Shown piece after piece: positions 1 through 11,144 of a DNA stretch of 64,000 bases. The first letter of the stretch is position 1; every line of letters begins with the position of its first letter. This DNA is from Hermatobates lingyangjiaoensis (lineage: Eukaryota > Arthropoda > Insecta > Hemiptera > Hermatobatidae): contig JAPFBL010000068.1 of NCBI GenBank assembly GCA_026182355.1, positions 5,521,001 to 5,585,000 on the forward strand, read 5' to 3'. Below the pieces are notes generated by a model. It was not told the origin of the DNA. It made no database searches and saw only the letters and a list, made by a program, of their open reading frames with translations. Made by a program: the position numbers and the translations under genes.

Positions 1-1274
1 AACAATAAAATTGTCTGTCATTTCTTCCATACCCTACTGATTTTGCCAGTGATGAATAATATGTCCCAAGGACATAAAAAACTGTCAAGCGAATACTATA
101 ATTAATTTTCTGTTGGTGTTTCTTTTCTTATTTATTGGTACACACATATTTAAGAAATAAATTCAAAATCAAAGAAAAAACAAATTGAGTTATTGTTTTT
201 CTATGTAACTCGTTGTCAAAGAACTAAATAATGAATGCAGTGAAAAAAAAGTCAATATCTTTTCTCTCTTTCTTGATCCCACTATTTTCAGTCTTCTTTC
301 CCTAGAAATAAAGTACAGTTATCACGAAGAAATTTTATTTCAAAATTGTGACTGATTTACATGTTTTAAGGTTCCCTAAGTCGATACCTAAGTCGAAGTG
401 TAGAAATGGTAATTTAATATTGATTCTAAAAGATTGTGAACGTGATACTAGCACACTTTTGTCGAATCATGATATAATTGAACATGAGAACGGATTGATA
501 TAAGAGTATTAACTTTGCAGTTTTTTGCCAAAATTTTAATGAGAGGTGCATTACAGTAGATGTTTAAAGTACTTATTTTAGGTAGTATGTAGATATGTAA
601 TATAACTATAATTTTTAAATTTTTCAAAGCGGAAGAGTTTAATTCAAATTTAAAATTCTATGCGAAGAATATTTCAATGAATTACACCTGATTGTATGTG
701 CTCTTTAGACTGTAATATTGCATTACACTCGACTCCTTCATACTATTTTTGTTAAGTAATAGTAGAATAACACAAATACTTATGATCGAGCTATTTAGTA
801 ATTTGAACTATAAGTATGTTGCAAATATGGTATCATCTATAATCAGAATATTGTATTCTTATATACATATAACTTCTTTTGTATAATAGGCTATATAACT
901 TAGTTATATTTTACAAACAAATGCATTTTCGTATAGTCTATAGAATTGAGAAAGCCACATAAAATAAACTAGTTTCTTTCATTGTCAATAGTGTTAAAAT
1001 ATGTTTACTTATAGTAAGGTTGAATGTAGTCCATTTCAGATTTTTTTTCAGCTCTCTTACTACAAGTTCCTTAGAAAGCTAATTGAACAAATTATTCTTT
1101 TCTATTGTTTTTTTTATTTTATTGTAATAAAGCACTCCAAAAGTTTATTACATTCTTAGAGCCTCGTTCAACGTTATGGCTTTATACTACTTTACAACTT
1201 TAGAGGCATATCAATTATTATATTAACTAGAAAAGTCGTAATTCAATTTTACAAGAATAGAATAAACAAAGTAC
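1..1274. other. Notum intron (left edge), no further exon seen
   Basis: AT-rich sequence following the exon 6 donor. I searched the minus strand for a continuation of GSSAGG and found none, so the next exon lies outside the window. No repeat structure recognised. Confidence 0.7.
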
Positions 1275-1439
1275 CTGCTACCAGCAAAGAGTAGGGAAGA
1301 AGCATTTCTCAATCCGAGAGAGAGCAACTCTCCAATGACTTCGTCAATAATGACGGAGCCGAGGAAACTGAATCTGGTCTCAGTAGATGGAGTGAACCTC
1401 CTACCACTCCAGGAGTCACTGGTGCAGTAGGGGACGAAT
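1275..1439 (-). CDS. notum: notum exon 6 of those in the window (nucleophile-elbow region)
   Basis: Minus-strand exon of 165 bp between an acceptor ending CCCACAG (1446-1440) and a donor GTAC at 1274. It begins with the base that completes the Val codon split with exon 5 and encodes 54 residues starting FVPYCTSDSWSG and ending SSLLFAGS. FVPYC-SD-WSG followed by a helix and LLxAGS is the alpha/beta-hydrolase core of Notum, the secreted enzyme that removes palmitoleate from Wnt. The exon ends with AG, two bases of the next codon. In the family the next residue is the catalytic Ser of GSSAGG, so the intron seems to split the nucleophile codon (inference; the next exon is outside the window). The Asp and His of the triad are also beyond the left edge. 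Open reading runs past the donor only into intron sequence. Confidence 0.93.
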
Positions 1440-2161
1440 CTGTGGGCAACATGTATTGTTGAAGTGGCATATCGAGAAAATAATAGGGACGAAAACCTGT
1501 ATTCAAACAAAGAAGGGACCCATCAGTGCGTAAACATATTGAAGGGATAATATTGTCTTATTAAAGAAAATACAGTAAAAGGGATGCATTTCAGAACAAC
1601 GAACAATTAACAAGAAATAATCTCTCAATAAAAAAAGATGTAAAAGGGACATATTCCTGGATCTAGAAGACATTGATGAGTTCAATCTGTCAATAACAAG
1701 AAGAAAGACTAAAGGGAGAAATCTCTTGACAATTCATGTCGCGAAAAAGTTTGCGGACACAAATATTATTGAAATGACTAAAATGAGACCAGAAGCTGTC
1801 TTTAAGGAAAAAAATTATGACAAACCAAGAAGTGACATAATGAAAAACAAAACAAAAAAGATTATTGACAAATAGAGGGGTGGTTTAGGAATAAGTAGTC
1901 CCATTTCAGACCAATCTGTCAATAAAAGTTAGCTTTTAATTTAAATGGTAAAGTAGACCGACATTCAATGAATTCATCTCAGGTAGCAACCACATTCTTT
2001 CTCCATCTCTGCTAAATTTGTGCAGTTCTATTTGCTTAAGGCTTTATTATAAAACCCATGTAGGCTTACATGGCCTCTTTGTTCAATCTGTTTTACATGT
2101 GTGTGAGCCTGTAGAACTGTCCAGTCTATTAATAAAGCTAGTCAACATAGGAGATACTCAC

Positions 2162-2222
2162 ACGTGATTAGAATTCCACCAGAAGGGATTTTCTTCAGAG
2201 TTTGGGGACAGGATACCTCCCA
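2162..2222 (-). CDS. notum: notum exon 5 of those in the window
   Basis: Minus-strand exon of 61 bp with acceptor TTTGTTTCAG (2232-2223) and a consensus donor GTGAGT (2161-2156). It starts with TG, completing a Val codon begun by the last base of exon 4, and reads GGILSPNSEENPFWWNSNH, ending with GT to be completed by exon 6. GGILSP--EENP-WWN-N is a near-invariant Notum block. Phases agree on both sides (carry 1 base in, 2 bases out). The intron to exon 6 is 722 bp; the intron before it is about 13.5 kb and holds the SINE, a Helitron relic and fold-back elements. Confidence 0.93.
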
Positions 2223-3239
2223 CTGAAACAAACATCATAACATCATAAGAAACACCAAACAAATCATAACATCTCACTGAAATCGCACCCTGTCTTAAAA
2301 TAATAGAATTAAGATTAGGTACAAAGAGAAATTCAGATAAGCAATACAAGTTGGGTAAATATAAAAGAATGAAAGAGAATTGGAGAGAAATTTAAAAGAA
2401 AAAAAATATATATATAGAAAAAGGAGATTAGTGTAAAATGAAGTATCGTAAAATATAGACAAAATATATAAATTAAATAAAAAAATACACATAATATACA
2501 GTATGTATTTTATTATCTTTTTTAATTTATTGTTTATTATTTACTGGTATATTTAAAGTTAATAGTCAACAAATGTTGTATTAACTCTAGTCATCTAAAT
2601 TTAGCATTTAATTATTAACAAAATAGCTGACCCGACAGGCGTTGTCCAATAAGCACACTTGGATGAATGCTATATTATAATTAGCATTATAATGGAATGC
2701 ACTGAGATTCAAACCAGCGTGAGTGGTTCATCTAGATCGAGCAGTGCTCACTCGAATGGCCTGCAGTCTGGATTCTCGTCGCATGTTAGTTCAGATGAAC
2801 GGCCTCGGTTCTCGGTCGGTTTTCAATCTTACTTCTTGTTGCTCGTTTGTTTCCGATAAACAGGCTCGAACACTACGTTCTTGATTGGATTCGAATCTTG
2901 CTTCTCGTTCCTCATTTTCATTTTAGGCTTGTGTTAACTTTTTGTTTGTCTAAGACGTAGAACGACCGATAGCTCATTTTTTGGAGGTACAACTGCATAG
3001 AAAGACGCTGAATTGCTATTAATTGCTCCATAAACACTGTGAAAATAATTCAGAATGAAGTTGCAACATAAGAGATGATCTGATTGTGTTCGAAACCCTG
3101 AAAATGTTTTGGAGGATCCCAGAATCGGAATTCGTGCTTTGTCGCGAGAATTGAATGTCTCATGTCATTGAGCGTCAAAAAGGTCAATTGATCTTAAAAA
3201 GGAAAGCGAAAACAGATTGGTAGAAGCAAATAAACATGT

Positions 3240-3685
3240 ATATTAAAATTATAGTAATCCGTCTTACCTCGTACCCTGCTGCTGAAGTTCTTAGATCGGT
3301 TTCGGGCGTCACCCATCTTCAACAAGAACTGATCAACTAGAACTACGGAGTCCTACCTTTCTGTTTATATAACCTACCTACTTCCCAATGCTGCCTAGAT
3401 TTTAATATTTAATTATTTTGACTTTACTTTTATTTTTATTTTATTTTACTTTTATTTAATTATTATTATTTAGTTTAATTCTTTTCTTATTATTTTCGTC
3501 ATTGTCAAGTCTGTCAAGTCGTCGCTTCAATTTCTTTAACGGTTTAAATAGTGTATCGCTTTGGTGATTTATTTGTTCATTTATTAGCTTACCCGATTCT
3601 TTATTTTTAAATATCTCTAATTCTTCGGTCTAAGAACTTCAGCAGCAGGGTACGAGGTAAGACGGATTACTATAATTTTAATATT
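3240..3685. mobile_element. Fold-back element A (family 1)
   Basis: Inverted arms 3240-3298 and 3626-3685 agree almost perfectly over about 60 bp. The interior shares words with element C at 15.3-15.6 kb (ATAACCTACCT versus ATAACCTGCCT next to a CTAGATT word), so the two are one family. The element is inserted in the mariner-like transposase at 3030-4310. The left arm runs into a hammerhead-like motif at 3329-3287. Confidence 0.85.
3287..3329 (-). ncRNA. Candidate hammerhead-like ribozyme (best-paired copy)
   Basis: Minus strand, 5' to 3': stem I GTTCTTG (3329-3323), core TTGAAGA (3322-3316; CTGANGA with C3 to T), T, stem II GGG/CCC with loop TGACG, GAAA (3303-3300), loop CCGA, TC (3295-3294), stem I partner TAAGAAC (3293-3287). 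The two stem I strands form seven pairs including one G-U. Predicted cleavage is after C3294. One core substitution, which may abolish activity. Confidence 0.6.
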
Positions 3686-4399
3686 AATGATACTAACCTC
3701 TGTGGTAATGAAAAAATGCATGAAATAAACATTTGCTGAAATATCGTGCCGAAACAAAGAAATCTTATTTTGTGACAAGAAAAACTTTTTACAAGATCAA
3801 AAGCATAAGTCTCAGAATAACAGATGGCATGACACTCCTCCAGTCATGCAGACTAAATTTCCCCAAAATGTTATGGTTTTCGGATATGTGTCTTCTGAGG
3901 GAGATTTGATGCCTTCCCATGTTTTCGAAGAGGGTCTCAGGTTGAATTTAGACGGCTGCATAGGAATGCTGACAACTGTTGTTAAACCTTGGATAATGAG
4001 TGTAGCCAATAACAGGTCATATGAATGGCAGCAAGACTCAGCACTTATCACACCTACGGAAAAAGTCAAAAATGCTTATCAGCTAATTTTTATGACTTTA
4101 TCACCAGTCCCAATGTTTGTCCTCCAAATTCTTCAGATCTTAATCCAATGGAATACTACGTATGGGGCACTGTCGAAAAAGACTCTAATAGTTGTACCAG
4201 CACTACAAAATTCTAGTTAATGGAAAGTAGCGTTTGAAGCACTTCCCTTGGAAATTGTGAAATTTCCTCCAGATATAGAAGTCGGATTGAACATCATCAG
4301 AAAATAGTGTACTCTTTATGAGTATTAATTTTTTACAAAAATCAATAAATTTGTACTTGCATTTGGAGTATCCGAGCACTTTTTATTATTCCTAATAAA

Positions 4400-6098
4400 C
4401 TGTCAAATTTACTCAGAACACGCTATATATATGCAGATGTTACAATAAACACACACCAGTATACGTTTAAAGAATTCTCCTCAATATTAATAGGAAAATG
4501 ATAATAATGAACGAACTGACATTGGAGTTAATTCTTTGAAAGGTGATAGAATAGTGTGTTATTGAGGCATTTCTTCACTGTCTGCTCTTGATGAATTTGT
4601 TGTAGAATTTTGTTTATACTGATGAAGAACTTTTCTGTAAGAAACATTGATCGGGTACTTTTATTTTTGTTATTTTACCTTTCTGTTATATTATATATAT
4701 ATATTTGTCATATCTGTTGATGAATATCTGATCTTTGTTTAAATATTAATCCAATACTTCTTATTCAGTTGTTTTCTGTAGCATCTTGTTGCACAAGTGC
4801 TTCAAAATTAAAGAAAATTTAGTTTAGTTCAATTGAACATAACTACTAAAATTCAGAGGAAAACATTTACTGAGATAGTATTTAAAAAACAGTTTGTCTT
4901 GAAAATGTAACTCTCCTGTGCGTCCGCTTTCTGTTAGGAGTTTAACCTGCAATGGTGATTGGATGCTTGGCAAAAGAACGACTCATGGGTGTAGCGGCTG
5001 CTTTTGGATGTGACGTGGACTTCCTTGGATTGGCGCCCGCAGGCGGAGAATCTACTACAGGGATGCCTAGTGTTACTTATGTTTCTTCCCTTCATCTTTC
5101 TTCTTTTTTCCCTTTCGTTATTGGTTCATTCTTTTCACTTTTTTTGTTCCCTATTTTTGTACACATTTTTTTTCACAGATGCGACCTAGTACTTTCTTTA
5201 GAAATGCTTTTGTTTAATGCAAGCGTGAAGAAGTAGATCTCTTCGAGATCTATTGTGAACACATGTAGGTGTGTTTGTTTATTCATTTATAGCGTTTGCT
5301 TGGTCTTTTGAGATTGCTAAAGTCTTGTAGAGTCGAAAGGCTTAGGCACCTGACGAATGAAAGAAAGCAAACCAGATTACAGAAATATACTCAAGTAAAC
5401 TTATCTTCTCTGTTCTCTGTTATTTCTCTCTATACATATATACTATAACTACTTTAGAAGATCTACTTGGAAATGACATCTTGAGAAACTCATTTCAATC
5501 TCTTTCAATAGGTAAAAATGAACAGTAGTATCCTGTCTCTTTATTTAGCATTATTTAATTTCCCACTTAGACGAGGATGACTAAGGTTCGAAGGATACAA
5601 TCAATGAGTTATCACCTCACTAACCCCTAGGAGTCGGAGATTTGACAGCCGATTCTGGAGTTTTGCCGGAGGATTGTCCGGCTTAACTGCAGAGCCATCC
5701 TGGTCACCCGATTCTCTCTCGTGAGATTCAGGTGTGGTGTATTCTTCCAGTGACTAAGAGTACGAGTAGCTGCATAAAGCCACAATAAATTTTAATTTAC
5801 ACCAGATGGTTTGTTTGAAACTAAAACCATATTTTACATATTGACATATTCAATATGTTTAAGGCTAAACAAACATCACTACTTTCCACATAAGTGGACT
5901 TGTAGTATGACGAATCATTCAATAACAAAGTGAAAGCTCTACTGGTTGGTGAATTCATATTAATAGTAAACTGGAGTGAAAATTAGCCTAAATGAATCTG
6001 TATGTGAATGAATTCTAGTTCATTGAAATACTTTCATACTTTCCATGGAGTAAATTAATTATTAAATTATCCTGCTCACTGTAAAGAGAAAGCAAAAA
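4400..6098. other. Notum intron; two unexplained GC-shifted patches
   Basis: Mostly AT-rich. Patches at about 4915-5070 (with GGATTGGCGCCCGCAGGCGG) and 5565-5770 (with GCCGGAGGATTGTCCGGC) stand out. The first lies in a short plus-strand frame (from 4952) without recognisable domain. (TA)n at about 4691-4703. Confidence 0.5.
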
Positions 6099-6446
6099 AT
6101 TATTTATTTTTATAGTTCTTAGTATGTAGGGTGAAAGTGTTGGGCTGTTATTAATATTCGTAATTTTGTTCATAGTCCCTGAATTATTTATTTTTATAGT
6201 TCTTAGTATGTAGGGTGAAAGTGTTGGGCTGTTATTAATATTCGTAATTTTGTTCATAGTCCCTGAATTATTTATTTTTATAGTTCTTAGTATGTAGGGT
6301 GAAAGTGTTGGGCTGTTATTAATATTCGTAATTTTGTTCATAGTCCCTGAATTATTTATTTTTATAGTTCTTAGTATGTAGGGTGAAAGTGTTGGGCTGT
6401 TATTAATATTCGTAATTTTGTTCATAGTCCCTGAATTATTTATTTT
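6099..6446. repeat. 84-bp minisatellite, four apparently identical units plus a partial
   Basis: Units begin at 6099, 6183, 6267 and 6351 with ATTATTTATTTTTATAG and end CATAGTCCCTGA; a partial fifth starts at 6435. I see no differences between the four units, which points to very recent expansion. The period is a multiple of three, so the minus strand shows a repetitive 28-residue frame (6425-6015), which I regard as a by-product. It lies in the large notum intron. Confidence 0.95.
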
Positions 6447-9400
6447 TTAACTAGCGTGATTATGTCTTTGAAAAGAATGAGTTGTAGAAAGTTATATAGT
6501 AAATATAAATGAAATTCACATTAAGAATTTATTTAAGTTTATTCTCACCACATGAACCTTATAAGTATGTAAAAGGAACATTCAGAATGTGAACTTATTG
6601 CCAAGGACATATCAGGAAATATTTAATTAAATAACATTTTTAATTAAAGGAGTGGTGACATAAAGTCATGAAGCTACTTGATTTCCTAGTTTAAACTTTG
6701 CTCTACAGATATTTATAAATAAATATGTTAGTAACTTTAAGAGAATAGAAATATTTAAGTTTTAGCATCTAAGTTCTGTTTGATATCTTTAAAGAATATT
6801 ACTTCTATCAACAAGATAAATGGGATCATATAGAAACACATACAAAGTAACCATATTACAGGTATTGGAATTAATTTAAAAGGAATACATTGTTATTGGA
6901 GTAATTGATCATAAGAAGTTGTACTTGGTCTTCTCGTCGGACCGGTTTCTACTCACGTCTTCCTTCGGCAACCTACTCTCAAGAAACGGCAGTCGGCTAG
7001 TTCTCTAAGATGTACGTGATGCAAAACTGGTTGAGTGAGCAGACAAATGTACCTGTCTAACAGTTTATAACTTCAATGATAATGAATGCAATATTTTCCC
7101 TGCTTCAAATAACACCTTATAATAACTCAAGGAATAGATGAAGATGCAGTTCTCAAAGGAATCTATAAAAAAATATACAAAGTTAAAGAATCAGAAACTG
7201 CTTGATAATAGCATAAAGCATTGATAAACTCGAGGATAGACCTGCGTGATACGAAATCAATTTGAAAGAAACAAGGGATTTTCACCCATGGGCTCGGAGA
7301 GTGTCTACTTAATAAAGTCCCATTGGTGAATGAACAATGAACACTATCAATGAGAAATGCCTTTGAACATGAATAAATTTACTTTAACAAGGAAAATTAA
7401 AATGAGAGGACATAATCAATCGCAAGAAATAGTGAAGATTTAATTAAAGGGTACGAAGGAGAGGTATTATCAACAAAAACTGAATGGCAATGAGAGGGAA
7501 GATGTACCTAGTTAGGCGCTAATGAACACAAGAGATGCCGGTCTGTTAATTAAACCCTTCTCGGCTTTGGGTCACCCAGGTATTCAATATTGAAGCTGAC
7601 GTCATTTTTCATCACTCCTTGTAACGTTAGAAAATATAATCTCAAAGAGAAAATGAGAGTATATATAAAAGCAAAGCATTAGTCGTTAATTAACAGCCAA
7701 TGAATCAAATACTTTATGAAACAACGCTGATAGAAGGAACAACAACTCTTTGTAGATCAGTGTTCCCTAAGCATTAAATTATTTGACTCCAATCAGAGGA
7801 GCATGGCCCATGGCATATTGTTTTAAACTTTAAAAGAATAACAAAAGTATAAAAAACAGTAGCTAAATAAATTTACTGAGTTAATTTAATATTTATAAAA
7901 GAGGGTTGCTTGAATAATAAATTTCAAGGAGAGGCATGTGTTTTATAAGCAAATGCACATACAATACGACCCTCTGCGATCCCAGAAAAAAACCTAACTA
8001 CTCTGCAAAGGAAGCATGACCCGCATTTTTCAACGAGTATTTATGTCCTATAATTACAGAAACTCATTGCCACGCATCAGGGAATTTATCCTTATTGTAT
8101 AATTTCAACAAGAAGTATTTACAATAAATCTTTACAATAATCCAATGAAATAATCGTAAACGAAGTTTGGAGAATTGTAGAGAGAAACCCTTTTCTACAA
8201 AGAGCGGCCAGTAGTAGAGTATATCTAACATATATATATCCTCTACAGGCATAACTATGAGTAGTAGTGTATGTCTTCATGTCCATGTTAGAAATCTCGG
8301 AGATTAGCAGAGTGTATCAAAGTGTATACATGCATTTACAGAAGTCACATACATGCATTTACAGAAGTCACTGACTTGATATGCATGTTTTTACAGAAAT
8401 AACAGAAGACAGTAGAGTATGCAGTATTTATACTGCAGAGATCCCGAAGAGTACTGAAGTACATGAGTACTTATGAAAATATATTTGTATTATATTTTAT
8501 TTTTTCAATCTATTTGCAAAAATCACAGTGAATAGAGGATATATCTGAATTTATGAATATATTTACCTAAAGTACGGGAAACAGTAGAGTTCATCTGCAG
8601 TTAAGAATGTCCATTCGAGAATCCCGGTTTGGTAAAGTGTATCTACTTGTCTTTATATGGAGGGAAGTAACTGTACAGGTATGTATTCATTAAATTACAG
8701 GTAACTGTCATAATTAAAGTTTGTGATTGAATTAGCTTTCTATTAATGCGAGAAGATTATTAGAAAGTTCCATTACGAAAACTTTTCTGCTTAAGACTTC
8801 TTGAAATATAAAGTATTCTGCTATGGTACTTTTGGATTTCTTTTACTTCCCCCTGCATCACTTATTTATATAGTGCTCATGTAACTATCAATCACGTATG
8901 ATTAATTAAAAGCATAAAGAGGTTTTTTGGGTCAAGGGGATTTATAATAACAATAATTTGAATTGTTTGAAAAGAAATGAGATAAGAGTAATTTTATAAT
9001 AAAACATATTAATAAAACAAATTCGCTCGTACCAAAAATAAATATCATCATATTAAACAAATTTTTATAAAGTAATCACCAAATTTCAAATGAAAATTTT
9101 ATTTTAAAATTCATAAAATTTAATTGGTATCCTTTGGGTCTAAATTTTAAAATTTGATTTTTTTTCAATCATTGTTACGTATTAGTTTCGTTTGTAAAAA
9201 AACATCTAAACTAGTTTGTAGAAAGTTTGGCTCTGAATTCTACAAGTGACATTAATTAAATTAAATCGACTGCATCCAGTCGAGCTTCTTGAAATGATTT
9301 ATTCAATCTCTTTGTAAACAATAGTCTCTCAGCTGATTCTTCATTTTCTTATTTGTTAAATTTTCCACTTCTAGTAATTCATTATTTGTGATGTATCATT

Positions 9401-10153
9401 GTCTGTATGGTGAATTTCATCGCATAATCAAATGAAATTGGAAACAGTTACATTTCATCGCAACACTCATGACCACTTCAACTACTTTTTGAAGGAGACG
9501 GAGATTATTAAATCATTATAAAATTTTGGTAATTATTAATACTATATTACAACCCAACAAACTTTTATGGGTCTATTTATACTTTTGATTGCCTAAGTGT
9601 TTTTTAGTAATATTAGATTAAATTGAACAGCGCCGTCAATATTATGGGTCCAAAAATGTACATCATGAGAAAAAACATTATTTAATCAAGTAATAAAATG
9701 GTTTACAATATGTGAATAATTTTTCAGTTATTAATTGAATTAAAACTTTTTAATAAATACTTATTATTTAAATATATATATTTGTTGATACATATGTTAT
9801 ATAACTTTATCAATCCTTCCATCAATCTTAAGCACATCATGAACAAAACATGCGCGTCTGCTATGTTGCGTGTAATGTTCAGGATAACGGCACCGAGTTT
9901 GTGGGGGATATGTGATGAATGTTCTTCACGACAACGATGATTCTGATCATTATCAATAGACGTCATCTAATGTACTATTATTAGTTATTGAAAATGCGAC
10001 AAATAGCTCTGCTCATTTGGAGCGGTGTCTTACCTCAAGTGAAACTATGTTTTATCGCCACTGTCTTTTAATAATAAAGCAATGGTCAATTCAATGCAGT
10101 ACCAAGTGTCTTAAATTGATGTTGAATTTATAAATGAAATGTTTACGCCAATT
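6447..10153. other. Notum intron, largely featureless
   Basis: AT-rich DNA with a short repeated word CATGCATTTACAGAAGTCAC near 8330-8370 and the CRE-bearing patch listed separately. No gene recognised; a minus-strand frame at 9966-9724 has no known motif. Confidence 0.5.
7260..7640. promoter_or_regulatory. Possible intronic enhancer with a full CRE palindrome
   Basis: Moderately GC-enriched, non-repetitive stretch in the large intron between notum exons 4 and 5. It contains TTAATTAA near 7548, GGGTCACCCAGG and the perfect CRE TGACGTCA (7597-7604). No coding signal is seen. The enhancer idea is inference from base composition and binding-site-like words. Confidence 0.25.
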
Positions 10154-10166
10154 AACTGTTGATATG

Positions 10167-10518
10167 GGGGGCCAGCTTAACTCAGTGGTTAACGTACTCA
10201 CCTCTGAACTGCTAGGTCCGCGGTTCGATACCCACCTGGCCATCGATTTATTCACGTGGGAGGTGAATAAAACTGAGCACGTCGTCTCTCGGAGAGGACG
10301 TTAAGCCGTCGGTCCCGAGCCTGTACAATGTCAGGTACTCGTTAAAGATCCCTACTCTAAATATACTTGAGTTAGGCAAAATTTTGAACTCCCAATGTAA
10401 AATCAATCTTCATTGTGTGGTATCACAAAGAACCCAATGTTCGGCCTATATGTGTTGTCTTGTGAGATAGCCACTACAACCTAAATAATAGGGTTGCCTA
10501 TTACTACTACTAACTACT
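10167..10518 (+). mobile_element. tRNA-derived SINE with target-site duplication
   Basis: The 5' head is tRNA-like: box A region AGCTTAACTCAGTGG (about 10174-10188) and box B GGTTCGATACC (10222-10232). The body has a GC-rich segment with GAGGACGTTAAGCCGTCGG (from about 10295), similar in style to the conserved central domains of metazoan SINEs. The 3' end is a short CTA-rich tail (TTACTACTACTAACTACT). The insert is flanked by AACTGTTGATATG (10154-10166) and AACCGTTGATATG (10519-10531), a 13-bp duplication with one mismatch. It sits in a notum intron, antisense to the gene. The SINE family is not named. Confidence 0.85.
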
Positions 10519-11144
10519 AACCGTTGATATGATTTAACTAGTAATTATTTACTAATCTTGCATAACGACAATAATAATATTTTTAATGTTTTAATTATAT
10601 TTTTATAACTTAAAACTTCTATATATTTAGTATCAGAGTAACTATTTTAGGTATAACTATATTTTTAAACAATAAGTTATCCCTTCTTAGTCCAGCGAAC
10701 TTCCAGTTTGTGCTCTTAGGTATAAAACACCTTAAATAAACCTGAGATAAAGAGGACTAGTTCCTAACAGTTATCAGTAACTCACTGTTATACTCTTATA
10801 GCTCTGAAAATGTTTTTAAAGTCATTGGCTTGCAGTTAGAGTTAATAAATCCAGCTACATATAGAAAAAAAAACGGTACTAATAAATGTTATTGGTATCT
10901 TGGTGTTAGTGTTGTTTAGAGGGTTTGGAGCCCTAACAAAGAATAAATGTACGTGTATTAAGAGTGTATCTATGTTGGTTGGAATATGAGTACAATACTC
11001 AAGTTTGCAATCAGTCATTTCTATCTCAGAAACAATCATCTCTCATTCATCCCAACACTTATTTAATATCAACAAGAACACTATGCATTCCACAGGTATC
11101 TATATAAATAAAATAATTATTTTGTCTTTTCATTGCTTAGAACT

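Larger units (their letters stand above)
3030..4310 (+). mobile_element. IS630-Tc1-mariner transposase pseudogene split by a fold-back insertion
   Basis: N-terminal part at about 3040-3235 (IIQNEVAT.., then RIGIRALSRELNVSH, a helix-turn-helix style segment). It is interrupted by the fold-back element at 3240-3685 and resumes near 3710. The catalytic domain shows ILFCDKKNF (first Asp, codon 3774-3776), NVMVFGYVSSEGDLMPSHVF, WQQDSA (second Asp, 4035-4037) and PPNSSDLNPMEYYVWGTVEK (third acidic residue, 4136-4138, after a frameshift). D2 to D3 is 101 nt, so at least one indel lies between. Terminal repeats not identified. Confidence 0.82.

Noticed and set aside
6015..6425. Repeat-protein gene with 28-residue units
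   Set aside because: Translation of an AT-rich minisatellite with a period divisible by three; no upstream gene features.
10171..10243. A functional tRNA gene
   Set aside because: Box A and B are present, but a 13-bp target duplication encloses a 352-bp unit with a SINE tail.
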